Shown in pieces: positions 35,945 through 44,562 of a stretch of DNA of 64,000 nucleotides. How positions within the stretch are numbered: position 1 is the stretch's first letter; the number at the start of each line of letters is the position of its first letter. Position numbers and translations under genes: made by a program. Under the pieces are notes generated by a model. That model ran no database searches, was not told where the DNA came from, and saw nothing but the letters and a program-made list of their open reading frames with translations. The stretch covers positions 124,001 through 188,000 of the forward strand of contig NZ_JBNYXW010000012.1 in assembly GCF_051380875.1 (NCBI RefSeq), given 5' to 3'. Origin of the DNA: Janthinobacterium sp051380875 (lineage in GTDB: Bacteria > Pseudomonadota > Gammaproteobacteria > Burkholderiales > Burkholderiaceae_D).

Positions 35945-36690
35945 TATGCTGTGCGGGCCGCCTTGCGGCGTCCGGCAAAGGCCAGCAAGCCGAGGCCGGC
36001 CAGCAGCATGGCCCAGGTTTCAGGTTCCGGGACGGCGGGAGTGATGGGCGGCACGACGGCGCCGCCTCCACCAATGGTGTTGCCGCCACTGTCGATGCCG
36101 CCAGCCGAGCCGCCACCGCCCACGTCGGCTTGGCCGTCAGGCGCACCTGTTTCGCTGCTGGAAGAAAACAGCAGTGGCGCATATGCGCTACCCGCGTCAG
36201 CGTAGGTGCGCGCCGCGCCGCGGTAGCCACCGGCATCGTCAATCGGTGGCTGCTCTTGCCCGGCAACAAAATCACGTGCGCCGAAGCGGTATTGGCCCCC
36301 GGAACGTCCGGTACGCGAGCCGGCGCCAGCGCTGTCATCACCCTGCTGTGCCAGCAGGTTCGCCATGCGATGGTCCTGCTTGCCGAATTGCGGATTGCGC
36401 AGTACCTGATCGGACTCGCCGGTGCCAAACTCCTGCGCCTGGTTCGTGCCGTCATTGGTGCGTGCGCCGAAGCCAATGAAGCCATTGACGAGGCTGCAGG
36501 CACTGTAGGTACCGTCGAGGTCGGCATCGTTGGCCTTGCCATTCGCGCCAGATGTATTTGCCTGGCACCCCTTGTCATCCGTCGTGGACGGTTGCTGCGC
36601 ACTTTGCGCCTGGGCATTTCCGCCGCACAGTGCTAGTGCCGTGGCAAGCACCAGGGCGCTCGTCGGGCGTCGGGTAAGGGTTGTTAGCAT
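35944..36690 (-). CDS. PEP-CTERM sorting domain protein with Gly-rich linker
   Basis: 248 residues starting MLTTLTRRPT, with AAGAGA upstream on the minus strand; longer in-frame starts lack a signal-like N-terminus. The signal peptide ends ALCGGNAQAQ. The middle is rich in Gly, Asp, Ser and Gln; a glycine-rich stretch (DVGGGGSAGGIDSGG) leads to the sorting tail AVPEPETWAMLLAGLGLLAF and a basic end GRRKAA. It is a likely exosortase substrate, perhaps surface-bound matrix protein. No catalytic motif seen. Confidence 0.82.
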   Translation of the reverse strand: MLTTLTRRPTSALVLATALALCGGNAQAQSAQQPSTTDDKGCQANTSGANGKANDADLDGTYSACSLVNGFIGFGARTNDGTNQAQEFGTGESDQVLRNPQFGKQDHRMANLLAQQGDDSAGAGSRTGRSGGQYRFGARDFVAGQEQPPIDDAGGYRGAARTYADAGSAYAPLLFSSSSETGAPDGQADVGGGGSAGGIDSGGNTIGGGGAVVPPITPAVPEPETWAMLLAGLGLLAFAGRRKAARTA

Positions 36691-37139
36691 GGCTGATCTC
36701 TTTGAATGTGTATCCGGGCCCGCGTGCGCACGCCGTCCAGATGGGATTTCTGCCGGAATCGGCGATGCCGCCTTTATGGGCATCGTCAGATCGGCAACTC
36801 AAGGTGCTGGCGTGGATGGGGCCTGCTCCTGCGATCCTCTTGCATTTAGCTTTAAAGTATTAATTCTTATTAGGATTGAAACTTATTTGCATGAAATATA
36901 TCATATTTCTCCCATCAATGCTTCCCTTGAGTAAATCGGATGATTTTTTTGTTGTTTATAAGCTAGCAACCAAGCGCACTGCTGCAAGACATTTACGCCA
37001 TTCGGCTTAATCAAATGTCATCAAGTCGTCATCCTCGGCCTTTAATATGCAAATAACAAGTCTGAAATAATTTTGTTAATTGTGGCGCGCCGGCCGGTCA
37101 TCCTGGTCCGGCGCCATTTCTTTACCGACCGGGATCATC
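36691..37139. promoter_or_regulatory. Divergent intergenic region between a PEP-CTERM gene and the nuclease gene
   Basis: About 450 bases with no credible gene. The half next to the nuclease (36840-37080) is AT-rich. A weak sigma-54-like pair (GG at 37037-37038 and GC at 37049-37050, ten bases apart) is present but poor in the -24 element. It must carry promoters for both divergent genes. Confidence 0.35.
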
Positions 37140-40136
37140 ATGCAAACCTCGTTCTCCTCTTTGCGCACGCCCCTGCGCCTGACCGTCATGGCGGCCGTGC
37201 TGGCCAGCCTGTCGGTACCTGCCCTGGCCGCTTCCGATGTCGTCATCAGCCAAGTGTATGGCGGCGGCGGGAATAACGGCGCCCTGTATACCAACGACTT
37301 CATCGAAATTTTCAACCGCGGCGCCAGTCCCGTGAACCTGAACAACTGGAGCGTGCAGTATGCTTCCGCAGCGGGCACTACCTGGGCAGTGACGGCGTTG
37401 CCGGCTATCGATCTGCAAGCTGGCCAGTATTTACTGGTCCAGCAAGCCAAGGGCACTGGCGGCACCGCCGCGCTACCGACACCGGATGCATCGGGCAGCC
37501 TGGCCATGTCGGGAACGGCGGGCAAGGTGTTGCTGAGCAATAGCAAGACGGCGCAAACGGGCGCCGGCCCGACCGGTGGTGCCGTCATCGATCTGGTCGG
37601 CTTCGGTACTGCCAATGGTTTTGAGGGCGCCGTGGCACCCGCACCATCGAACACCTTGTCGATATTGCGCGCGAATGGCGGCTGCATTGACACGGACGAT
37701 AACAGCGCCGACTTTACCGCAGGCAGCGTGACGCCGCGCAATACGGCTTCCGAACGCCACGTCTGCGGCGGCCCTGTCGTGCACCAGATTATGACCAGTT
37801 GCCCGGCCAGCTTGGCGCTGGCCGTGGGCAATGGCGGCAATGCCGTGCTGCGCGCCGCCGATGTGGACGGCGTCGTCAATGCGGCCAGCTTGACGTCGCC
37901 AGCCGTGGCCGGCATCAGCCTGGCCAATTTCAGCGCCGCCGGTGTGGCCGGCGAGAGCGCCAGCGTGAGCCTGCTGGTGGCCGCAGGCGTGCCAGTGGGC
38001 AATTACCCCGTCGTCGTCAATTTCAGCAACGACCAGCAGCAGACGGCGGCGTGCCAGGTCGATGTCGCCGTGCAAGGCCTGGCCGCCATCAGCCACACGA
38101 TTCCGCAAATCCAGGGGCCGGGCGCGAGCAGCCCCTATGCCAATTCCGTGCAGACGACACAGGGCGTGGTGACCCTGAAAGTGGGCACCGGCTTCTTCAT
38201 CCAGGATGCCGCCGGCGATGGCGACCCGTCGACCTCGGACGGCATCTTCGTCTACACGGGCAGCACGGCGAACACCGTGCAGCCGGGCGAACTGGTGCGC
38301 GTGACAGGCACGGTTTTCGAGTACACGCCGACGGGCGCAAAAAATTCCTACACGGAATTGAAGGACGTGACGGCGATACTCACGCAAAGCGCGGGCCACA
38401 GCATCGTGCCGGCGAATGTGACCTTGCCGAATGACAACCTGGGCGCAGTGGAAGGCATGCTGGTGCGCTTCACGCAACCGTTGACCGTGTCGCAAAACGC
38501 CTACCTGGGCGCGCGCGGCGAGCTGACCCTGTCGGCGGGACGGCGCGAAGTGCCGACCAACCGCCATCGGGCCGGATCGGCCGAGGCGCAAGCCTTGATC
38601 GCGGCCAATGGGAACAACCTGATCGTGCTCGACGATGGCATCTTCGTTGCGCCGCCGGCCATTCCGTACATTGGCCAGGATGGCACCGTGCGCAGCGGCG
38701 ACACGGTGGCCGACCTGACGGGCGTGGTGGACTTTGGCGCCATCGGCGGTGGCGGCGCGGCGTACAAGCTGCAGCCGACGCAGGCGCCGCAGTTCTCGCG
38801 CGACAATCCCCGCACGGCCGGGCCGGAATTGCCAGCTGGTAACGTGAAAGTGGCCAGCGCCAACGTGCTCAATTTCTTTACGACCTTTACGAATGGCAAT
38901 AACGTCTTTGGCGAGACGGGGCAGGGCTGCACCCTGGGTGCATCGACCACCAAGTCGAATTGCCGCGGGGCCGACAACCTGGCCGAATTCATCCGCCAGC
39001 GCGACAAGATTGTGGCCGAGCTGAAAGCCATCGACGCGGACGTGGTGGGCTTGATGGAAATTCAGAACAATGGCGAGACAGCCGTCACTTACCTGGTCGA
39101 GCAACTCAATGCCGCCATCGGCGCCGTCAGCTATGCCGTGGTGCCGAAACCGGCCGCCACGGGTACGGACGCCATCCGCGTGGCGATGATCTACAAGCCA
39201 GCCAGGCTGGGCCTGGTGGGGAGCGCCTTGGCGGACGCCAACGCCATCAACAACCGGCCGCCGATGGCGCAGACGTTTCAAGCGGCGAATGGCGAGAAAT
39301 TCTCGCTGATCGTCAACCACCTGAAATCGAAGGGCAGTTGCCCATCCGGCAGTGGGCCTGACGCCGACAACAACGATAGCCAGAGTTGCTGGAACGCCAC
39401 CCGCGTGCAGCAGGCGCAGCGCCTGGTGGGCAGCTTCGTGCCGCAAGTGGCCGCCGCCGCCGGCGACGCCGACGTGCTGGTCATCGGCGACTTGAATTCG
39501 TATGGCGCGGAAGACCCGATCCAGGTCATCACGGGTGCCGGCTTCGTCAACGAGCTCGAGCGTTTCGTGCGGCCGTCGGGCATGCCGTATTCGTATGTGT
39601 TCGGCGGCCAGAGCGGCTACCTCGACCATGCACTGGCCAGCGCCTCGCTGAGTGCGCAAGTGGCCGGCGTGGCCGAGTGGCATGTGAATGCCGACGAGCC
39701 GGAAGTGATCGACTACAACATCGACCCGGCCAAGCCGCAAGACCTGTACAACGCCTTGCCCTACCGCGCCTCGGACCACGACCCGGTCGTCATCAGCCTG
39801 GACTTGCAGCCCGCCTACCGCGACATCACGGCCGCCGTCTCGACGGCCAGCTCGGGCCTGGCGTTCAACCGCGTGACGCAGAAATACACGGGCACGTTTG
39901 CCTTTACCAACACGGGCGCATCCGCCATCAATGGCCCATTCCAGGTGGTGTTTGGCGGCTTGCCGGCCGGCGTGGCGCTGGCCAACGCCACGGGCAGCCA
40001 TGCGGGCGCCGCGTATGTGAGCGTCAACGCGGCCAGCCTGGCGCCAGGCGCGACGGCCTCGTTCGCCGTCAGCTTCACCAATCCGTCGAAAGTGACGATC
40101 AACTACTCGGCCAGCATTTTTGCCGGCAATTTCTAA
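37140..40136 (+). CDS. ExeM/NucH-family extracellular endonuclease with lamin-tail domain
   Basis: 998 residues. A signal peptide (VMAAVLASLSVPALAAS) is followed by a lamin-tail-type domain (ISQVYGGGGNNGALYTNDFI, EIFNRGASPVNLNNWSVQY), an OB-fold region (residues about 340-500) and an endonuclease/exonuclease/phosphatase domain. That domain has ANVLNFFTTF, DVVGLMEIQNNG, LIVNHLKSKGSC, LVIGDLNSYGAED and YRASDHDPVVISL, including the Asn, Asp and His residues of DNase I-like enzymes. The C-terminal 100 residues look like a beta-sandwich. It lacks a PEP-CTERM tail but is 10 bases from a gene that has one. Likely degrades extracellular DNA. Confidence 0.88.
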   Translation: MQTSFSSLRTPLRLTVMAAVLASLSVPALAASDVVISQVYGGGGNNGALYTNDFIEIFNRGASPVNLNNWSVQYASAAGTTWAVTALPAIDLQAGQYLLVQQAKGTGGTAALPTPDASGSLAMSGTAGKVLLSNSKTAQTGAGPTGGAVIDLVGFGTANGFEGAVAPAPSNTLSILRANGGCIDTDDNSADFTAGSVTPRNTASERHVCGGPVVHQIMTSCPASLALAVGNGGNAVLRAADVDGVVNAASLTSPAVAGISLANFSAAGVAGESASVSLLVAAGVPVGNYPVVVNFSNDQQQTAACQVDVAVQGLAAISHTIPQIQGPGASSPYANSVQTTQGVVTLKVGTGFFIQDAAGDGDPSTSDGIFVYTGSTANTVQPGELVRVTGTVFEYTPTGAKNSYTELKDVTAILTQSAGHSIVPANVTLPNDNLGAVEGMLVRFTQPLTVSQNAYLGARGELTLSAGRREVPTNRHRAGSAEAQALIAANGNNLIVLDDGIFVAPPAIPYIGQDGTVRSGDTVADLTGVVDFGAIGGGGAAYKLQPTQAPQFSRDNPRTAGPELPAGNVKVASANVLNFFTTFTNGNNVFGETGQGCTLGASTTKSNCRGADNLAEFIRQRDKIVAELKAIDADVVGLMEIQNNGETAVTYLVEQLNAAIGAVSYAVVPKPAATGTDAIRVAMIYKPARLGLVGSALADANAINNRPPMAQTFQAANGEKFSLIVNHLKSKGSCPSGSGPDADNNDSQSCWNATRVQQAQRLVGSFVPQVAAAAGDADVLVIGDLNSYGAEDPIQVITGAGFVNELERFVRPSGMPYSYVFGGQSGYLDHALASASLSAQVAGVAEWHVNADEPEVIDYNIDPAKPQDLYNALPYRASDHDPVVISLDLQPAYRDITAAVSTASSGLAFNRVTQKYTGTFAFTNTGASAINGPFQVVFGGLPAGVALANATGSHAGAAYVSVNAASLAPGATASFAVSFTNPSKVTINYSASIFAGNF

Positions 40137-40146
40137 GGATAAGACC

Positions 40147-40797
40147 ATGTTTGCAACGAAACGCAACCTCACCCTGCGCCACGCCGTGCTGGCCGCCTTG
40201 CTTGCCGGCAGCAGCAGCCTGGCGCTGGCGGACCCGCTCAGCTACCACGTGGAAATCGACACCAGCCAGTTTTCCGGCGCCGGTTTCCTCGACTTCGCTT
40301 TTATCGCCGGCAATAGTCCCGCGCCGGGCGCGACGGCCATCCTGAGCCAGTTCACGGGCGCCTTTGGCGTGCTGGAATCGCAGGACGGCGAGGTCAGCGG
40401 CAGCTTGCCGGGCACCTTGAGTTTTGGCAATGGCGGCGCCTATAACGACTGGTTCCATAACGTGACGCTGGGCGGTACGTTCGGTTTCAACATCGTCTTT
40501 GGCGGCGACTTCCTGAATACGGCCGGCAACGCGGGCACCACGTTCGGCGTGGGCTTGCTCGATGCCACGACGATGTCCTACCTGGGCAATGTAAATGGCA
40601 ACCTGCTGCAGTTCGAGCTGACGCCGGTCAATGGCGGCTTGCCCGCCTCGATCGTCGGCAGCAGCTACGCCGGCATCGCATCGGTCTCGGCCGTACCGGA
40701 AACGTCGGAGTGGATGATGCTGACGGGCGGCCTGGCGCTGATCGGCTTTGCCCTGCGTCGTCGCCAGACCTTGCCGGTGGCGTCAGCAGCCGTTTAG
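40147..40797 (+). CDS. PEP-CTERM-like protein (NF038129-type), variant sorting tail
   Basis: 216 residues with signal peptide (LAALLAGSSSLALA-DP) and a beta-rich body (YHVEIDTSQFSGAGFLDFAF, GTFGFNIVFGGDF). The tail reads AVPETSEWMMLTGGLALIGF then LRRRQ: the motif is Val-Pro-Glu-Thr rather than Val-Pro-Glu-Pro, still followed by helix and Arg cluster. The gene begins 10 bases after the nuclease stop, so both are probably cotranscribed. The terminator at 40809-40836 ends this unit. Function unknown. Confidence 0.8.
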   Translation: MFATKRNLTLRHAVLAALLAGSSSLALADPLSYHVEIDTSQFSGAGFLDFAFIAGNSPAPGATAILSQFTGAFGVLESQDGEVSGSLPGTLSFGNGGAYNDWFHNVTLGGTFGFNIVFGGDFLNTAGNAGTTFGVGLLDATTMSYLGNVNGNLLQFELTPVNGGLPASIVGSSYAGIASVSAVPETSEWMMLTGGLALIGFALRRRQTLPVASAAV

Positions 40798-40808
40798 CCG
40801 TCGCGACA

Positions 40809-40836
40809 CAGCGGACGCGCGTTCGCTGTTTTTTTT
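40809..40836 (+). terminator. Intrinsic terminator whose T-tract borders the IS element
   Basis: CAGCGGAC (40809-40816) pairs with GTTCGCTG (40821-40828), one G-T pair included, around a GCGC loop, and eight T follow (40829-40836). The IS1595-like element starts at the next base, and six T lie at its other end (41891-41896). Confidence 0.75.
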
Positions 40837-41890
40837 GGCTCTGTCCACTGTAAGTGTGGGAATGTTCTTGGACGGCCGAGGTCTAAAGATCAGACCTTAC
40901 CGCCCAGGAGCACATCATGCGTCCAAGCCAGTGGCAGATATTCATCAAGCTCTGCACGCAACTGTCGTCCCGCCAGCGACTCGCTGGCATCGACTTGCTA
41001 CGCAACAACGGTGCAGTACAGGATGCCGCCACCGCCCTGATCGAACAGGCGGCGCAGGCGCAGTCACGTTGTCCTGTATGCCGATCCGATCACGTCCACC
41101 GGCATGGCCAGGCGCATGGCTTGCAGCGCTATCGCTGCGTACCCTGCGGCAAAACCTTCAATGCCTTGACCGGCACGCCGCTGGCGCACTTGCGCTACAA
41201 GACACGTTGGTTGGCCTACGCCGACTGCCTGCTCAATTCTTACTCCGTGCGCAAGGCCGCCCAACTGCTCGATAGTCATCGCAACACCAGTTTTCGCTGG
41301 CGCCATCGCTTTCTCGCGTTGGCAAAAACCGACCGGCCGCGCTGCCTGCATGGCATTGCCGAGGCCGACGAAATGTATGTCCTGGAATCGCAGAAAGGTT
41401 CGCGGCACATGACGCGGCCAGCGCGCCGCCGTGGCGGCCGCGCCCGCCAGCGTGGCATTTCCAATCAACAGGTATGCATCCTTGTCGTACGCGACCGTAC
41501 CGGGCAAACCCTCGATTTCGTGACCGGCAAGGGCCCGCTCAGCAAGGCGAAACGGCACGCCTGCCTGCCCCCCGTGATCGACCGCGATATTCTGCTGGTG
41601 ACCGATGGCCATCCGGCCTATCCGGTGTTTGCCAGGGAAGCCGGCATCCTGCACGCAGCGGTGAACTTACGCGCAGGCATCCGCGTGCGCGGCACCGTGC
41701 ATGTGCAGAATGTAAGCGCTTATCACCGCCGTCTACGTGGATGGCTGAGCGCGTTCCACGGCGTGGCCACGCGTTATCTACCCAACTACCTGGGCTGGCG
41801 CTGGATACTCGATGCCAGGCGGATCCTCTCGCCGGAAAGCTTGCTCAGGGCCACATTCGGCGTCTTCCCACACTTAACAGTGACATAGTC
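40837..41890 (+). mobile_element. IS1595-family insertion sequence, apparently complete
   Basis: The 1054-base element carries one transposase gene. Left end GGCTCTGTCCACTGTAAGTG and the reverse complement of the right end, GACTATGTCACTGTTAAGTG, match at most positions and continue into GTGGGAA on both sides (left 40855-40861, right 41866-41872). The flanks are T8 on the left and TTTTTTCG on the right, so the 8-bp duplication usual for this family is masked by the homopolymer or has decayed. It separates the nuclease/PEP-CTERM unit from the regulator pair without breaking a gene. Confidence 0.85.
40917..41888 (+). CDS. IS1595-family transposase
   Basis: 323 residues, full length. The N-terminus has a zinc ribbon (CPVCRSDHVHRHG and CVPCGKTFNALTG). 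A helical region follows, then the DDE/DDN core: EADEMYVLESQKGSRHM with the first Asp, VTDGHPAYPVF with the second, and AYHRRLRGWLSAFHGVATRY as the third element. This matches IS1595-type (ISXO2-like) enzymes. The last codons overlap the right inverted repeat. No frameshift or stop was seen, so it may be active. Confidence 0.92.
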   Translation: MRPSQWQIFIKLCTQLSSRQRLAGIDLLRNNGAVQDAATALIEQAAQAQSRCPVCRSDHVHRHGQAHGLQRYRCVPCGKTFNALTGTPLAHLRYKTRWLAYADCLLNSYSVRKAAQLLDSHRNTSFRWRHRFLALAKTDRPRCLHGIAEADEMYVLESQKGSRHMTRPARRRGGRARQRGISNQQVCILVVRDRTGQTLDFVTGKGPLSKAKRHACLPPVIDRDILLVTDGHPAYPVFAREAGILHAAVNLRAGIRVRGTVHVQNVSAYHRRLRGWLSAFHGVATRYLPNYLGWRWILDARRILSPESLLRATFGVFPHLTVT

Positions 41891-42031
41891 TTTTTTCGTC
41901 TATTTATTTGAAATAGCTATAAATCAGGAAACTAAATTGTATTAGTCAGCGTTTTAAGCTTGATGCATAGTAAAAAACTTGTCGAGCCGTCTAGTTTTTA
42001 AGGGGCGCCAACTTTTTTGGAGGATGCATCG

Positions 42032-42730
42032 ATGCCAGCCCATATTGTCGTGCTTGAAAATGCGCCCGCCTTGCAGGCGCTGATGGCGCACAACCTGACG
42101 AGCGCCGGCCATCGCGTCAGCTGTGCCAGCGAGGTGCGCAGCGCGCTGGTGCTGATCGCTGCCGATGCGCCGGACTTGTTGTTGCTGGAATGGGATTTGC
42201 CGGGGGAGTCCGGCATGGCGCTGTTGCGCCAATTGCGCTGCGACAGCTTGCTGTGCGACTTGCCCATCATCATGCTTGGCGTGCGCGACAGCGAACAGGA
42301 CAAAGTGCTGGCGCTGGAAAGCGGCGCCGATGACTATATTTGCAAACCCTACGGTCCCCGTGAAATGCTGGCCCGCGTGCATGCCCTGCTGCGCCGGCGT
42401 AGCCCGCCAGCCGCGTCCGTGGTCATGGCGGCGCTGCGGCTCGATCCGCACACCTTGCGCGTGACTGCGGGCGCCGTGCCGATCGCCCTGGGGCGTGTGG
42501 AATTCAAGCTGCTGCATTTCCTGATGGACCATCCGGGCCGCGTGCATAGCCGCGCGCAACTGCTGGACCAGGTCTGGGGCCACGCCACCTATCTGGACGA
42601 ACGCACGGTCGACGCCCATGTGGGGCGCTTGCGCCACGCCTTGCAGCCGGGCGGCTGCGGCCACCATATCGAAACCGTGCGCGGCAGCGGCTACCGCTAT
42701 CTGGCGGCCGGCGCCGCCGTCTGCGCATGA
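42032..42730 (+). CDS. OmpR/PhoB-type response regulator lacking the phospho-acceptor Asp
   Basis: 232 residues from ATG 42032 (GGAGG nine bases upstream). The receiver domain aligns with PhoB without gaps in its core. The phospho-acceptor position is Glu53 (LLLLEWDLPG), the acidic-pocket partner is Asn10 rather than Asp, and the switch Thr is Gly83, while Lys105 (DDYICKPYGPREML) is kept. The C-terminal winged helix is intact (RVEFKLLHFLMDHPGRVHS, RTVDAHVGRLRHAL, VRGSGYRYL). No histidine kinase is nearby. It probably works independently of phosphorylation and overlaps epsA by four bases. Confidence 0.9.
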   Translation: MPAHIVVLENAPALQALMAHNLTSAGHRVSCASEVRSALVLIAADAPDLLLLEWDLPGESGMALLRQLRCDSLLCDLPIIMLGVRDSEQDKVLALESGADDYICKPYGPREMLARVHALLRRRSPPAASVVMAALRLDPHTLRVTAGAVPIALGRVEFKLLHFLMDHPGRVHSRAQLLDQVWGHATYLDERTVDAHVGRLRHALQPGGCGHHIETVRGSGYRYLAAGAAVCA

Positions 42731-43404
42731 TTTTTCTGACGGGACGCGAGCAGGAGTACTTGCTGCATGCCATCGTTGGCGCGCATGGCATCGCCGCGCG
42801 CAGTGACTTCTTCCTGTGGAGTCAGGGGCCGTTGCAAGCGCTGTTGCCGCACGCCATCCTCGTGTGCGCGCAACTGGGTCGTAATGGCGCCGTGCTGCGC
42901 AGCGAAGCGTGGCACAGCGCGGTACTCGTTGAGACTGACTTGCAGGCCCTCGGCGACCCGCGCCGGGGGCAAGTGGCGCGCCTGGCGCAGGCCTGGCATG
43001 CAGGCGGCGGGCAGGCGGCCGTCATCGATGAAGTATTGGTGCATGGCAGCACGACGGCAAGCGGCGGCAGCTTTTTTGCCCTGTTCGCCATGCCGGCGGC
43101 GGACGCGGCGCGCCAGGCGTATCTGCTGGAGTTGCTGCTGCCCTATCTGCACCTGCACTGGCTGGCGCTGCTGGACAGCGCCATTCCGGCCCCGGCCGGT
43201 ACGACGCGCGCGGCCAGTGCGCGCGAACTGGAAGTGTTGCGCTGGGTCAGTATTGGCAAAAGCAATCAGGAAGTTGGGCAAATCCTCGGCATCAGCGGCG
43301 GGACCGTGAAAAGCCATTTGCAGCGCATCTACAAATTGCTGGACGTGAGCAACCGCACGCAAGCCGTCTCGCGCGGCATCGCGCTGCGCCTGCTGGCCAG
43401 CTAA
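42727..43404 (+). CDS. epsA: EpsA-type LuxR-family transcriptional regulator
   Basis: 225 residues. The C-terminal LuxR helix-turn-helix is clear: SARELEVLRWVSIGKSNQEV, LGISGGTVKSHLQRIYKLL and VSNRTQAVSRG. The N-terminal 150 residues (GREQEYLLHAIVGAHGIAAR onward) resemble EpsA, the regulator of methanolan-type EPS operons (TIGR03020). There is no receiver domain. It overlaps the atypical response regulator by four bases, so the two are made together and may act on the eps promoters at about 7.1 and 11.1 kb. Confidence 0.82.
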   Translation: MIFLTGREQEYLLHAIVGAHGIAARSDFFLWSQGPLQALLPHAILVCAQLGRNGAVLRSEAWHSAVLVETDLQALGDPRRGQVARLAQAWHAGGGQAAVIDEVLVHGSTTASGGSFFALFAMPAADAARQAYLLELLLPYLHLHWLALLDSAIPAPAGTTRAASARELEVLRWVSIGKSNQEVGQILGISGGTVKSHLQRIYKLLDVSNRTQAVSRGIALRLLAS

Positions 43405-43443
43405 GGAATCAAGGCTGCTTGTGCGCTTGTGCTTATCGCTGGC

Positions 43444-43794
43444 TTATCGCTGCGGCTCGGGCGCGGCGGGTTTGCGCGTGCCAGTATCGTTGACATGGTC
43501 TTCGGTGTCCGGCGATACCCGTGCAACGAGGGGACTTGCCAGCAGGCGCTTGACTTCGGCTGCCGTCAGCATGGCGGCAAAGCCGTTCAGCGCGGCGGTA
43601 TAGTGGTATTGCACGGTGGCATCGGGTACCAACGCCAGCACGGTGCGCTGCCGCGCCTCCCGCTGCTTCGCGTCAGCCGATGGCATGGCGGCCAGTTGCA
43701 CGATGTACGCCTGGCGCGCCGATGCCACCTGCGCGGCGGCGGGCAGCACGCTGGCAGCGGCCAGGATGGCAAGGCTCAGACGGAATGCAGACAT
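43444..43794 (-). CDS. Orphan inhibitor-I9/subtilisin-propeptide-like secreted protein
   Basis: 116 residues starting MSAFRLSLAILAAASVL, with AAGGA six bases before the ATG. A signal peptide (to AAAQVA) is followed by AYIVQLAAMPSADAKQREAR, YHYTAALNGFAAMLTAAEVK and LLASPLVARVSPD. These match the I9 propeptide of subtilisin-like proteases, which acts as intramolecular chaperone and inhibitor. No S8 protease domain follows; the protein ends with a short Pro-rich tail. It lies between epsA (convergent) and the secretion cluster (divergent). It may be a stand-alone inhibitor of a secreted protease. Confidence 0.75.
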   Translation of the reverse strand: MSAFRLSLAILAAASVLPAAAQVASARQAYIVQLAAMPSADAKQREARQRTVLALVPDATVQYHYTAALNGFAAMLTAAEVKRLLASPLVARVSPDTEDHVNDTGTRKPAAPEPQR

Positions 43795-44082
43795 GAACGT
43801 TCCTTCGGTGCGTGGCGGCGGCAAGCGCCCGTGCGCCGATTGTACGCCACGCCGCGTGGCAGGCGGCGCTTGCAAAAGAACGCCTGCCACAAAATGATCG
43901 TTTCGCCCAAGCTTGATGGTTTCCCCTGGAATTTGTTGTTCGCAGTACAAACAAAAGATTGTATTAACCATAACCGGCATGGTAGGCTGATCAGCATCAG
44001 GCAAGCGCGCGCCGCCTGTGCGCCGCCATCAGCGGCGCATACGGGCGCAATGTATTGAAGGTAGGCAATAGGGAGTTAGCGG

Positions 44083-44526
44083 ATGCATGCAGCATACAGG
44101 CAGAACTTGGCGGCAGCGCGCAGCGCGCGTGGTTTTACATTGCTCGAACTGCTGGTCGTCATCGTCATCATCGGCTTGCTGGCCGCCTATGTGGGTCCCA
44201 AATATTTCGCGCAGCTGGGCAAGTCGGAAGTGACGGTGGCCAAGGCGCAGATCGAGGCGTTTGAAAAGTCGCTCGACACCTATCGCCTGGATGTGGGGCG
44301 CTACCCGACCACGGAAGAGGGCCTGGGCGCGCTGCTGGTTGCGCCGCCGGCCGCCGGCACCCGCTGGAATGGGCCGTACCTGAAAAAAGCCGTGCCGCTC
44401 GACCCGTGGGGCCACGCCTATCAATACCGCGCACCTGGCAGCAAGGGCGAGTATGACATCGTCTCCATGGGCAAGGATGGCCAGCCGGGCGGCAGCGGCG
44501 AGAGCGCCGACATCAGCTCGCAATAG
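44083..44526 (+). CDS. gspG: Major pseudopilin GspG of a type II-like secretion system
   Basis: 147 residues. The prepilin cleavage site RG-FTLLELLVVIVIIGLLAAY is followed by the GspG hallmarks VGPKYFAQLGKSEV, YRLDVGRYPTTEEGLGALL, WNGPYLKKAVPLDPWGHAYQ and SMGKDGQPGGSGESADI, the last matching the Ca-binding C-terminus. It is the major pseudopilin that would form the pseudopilus after processing by a prepilin peptidase, which is not in this window. First gene of an eleven-gene same-strand run. Confidence 0.93.
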   Translation: MHAAYRQNLAAARSARGFTLLELLVVIVIIGLLAAYVGPKYFAQLGKSEVTVAKAQIEAFEKSLDTYRLDVGRYPTTEEGLGALLVAPPAAGTRWNGPYLKKAVPLDPWGHAYQYRAPGSKGEYDIVSMGKDGQPGGSGESADISSQ

Positions 44527-44562
44527 CGCCAGCGCCACTTTTCCTCATACGGACACGCCATC

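Noticed and set aside
37473..40172. 899-codon open frame antisense to the nuclease gene
   Set aside because: The plus-strand product has a signal peptide and DNase I-like motifs; the antisense product is His/Arg/Gln-rich with no family motif, a GC-bias shadow.
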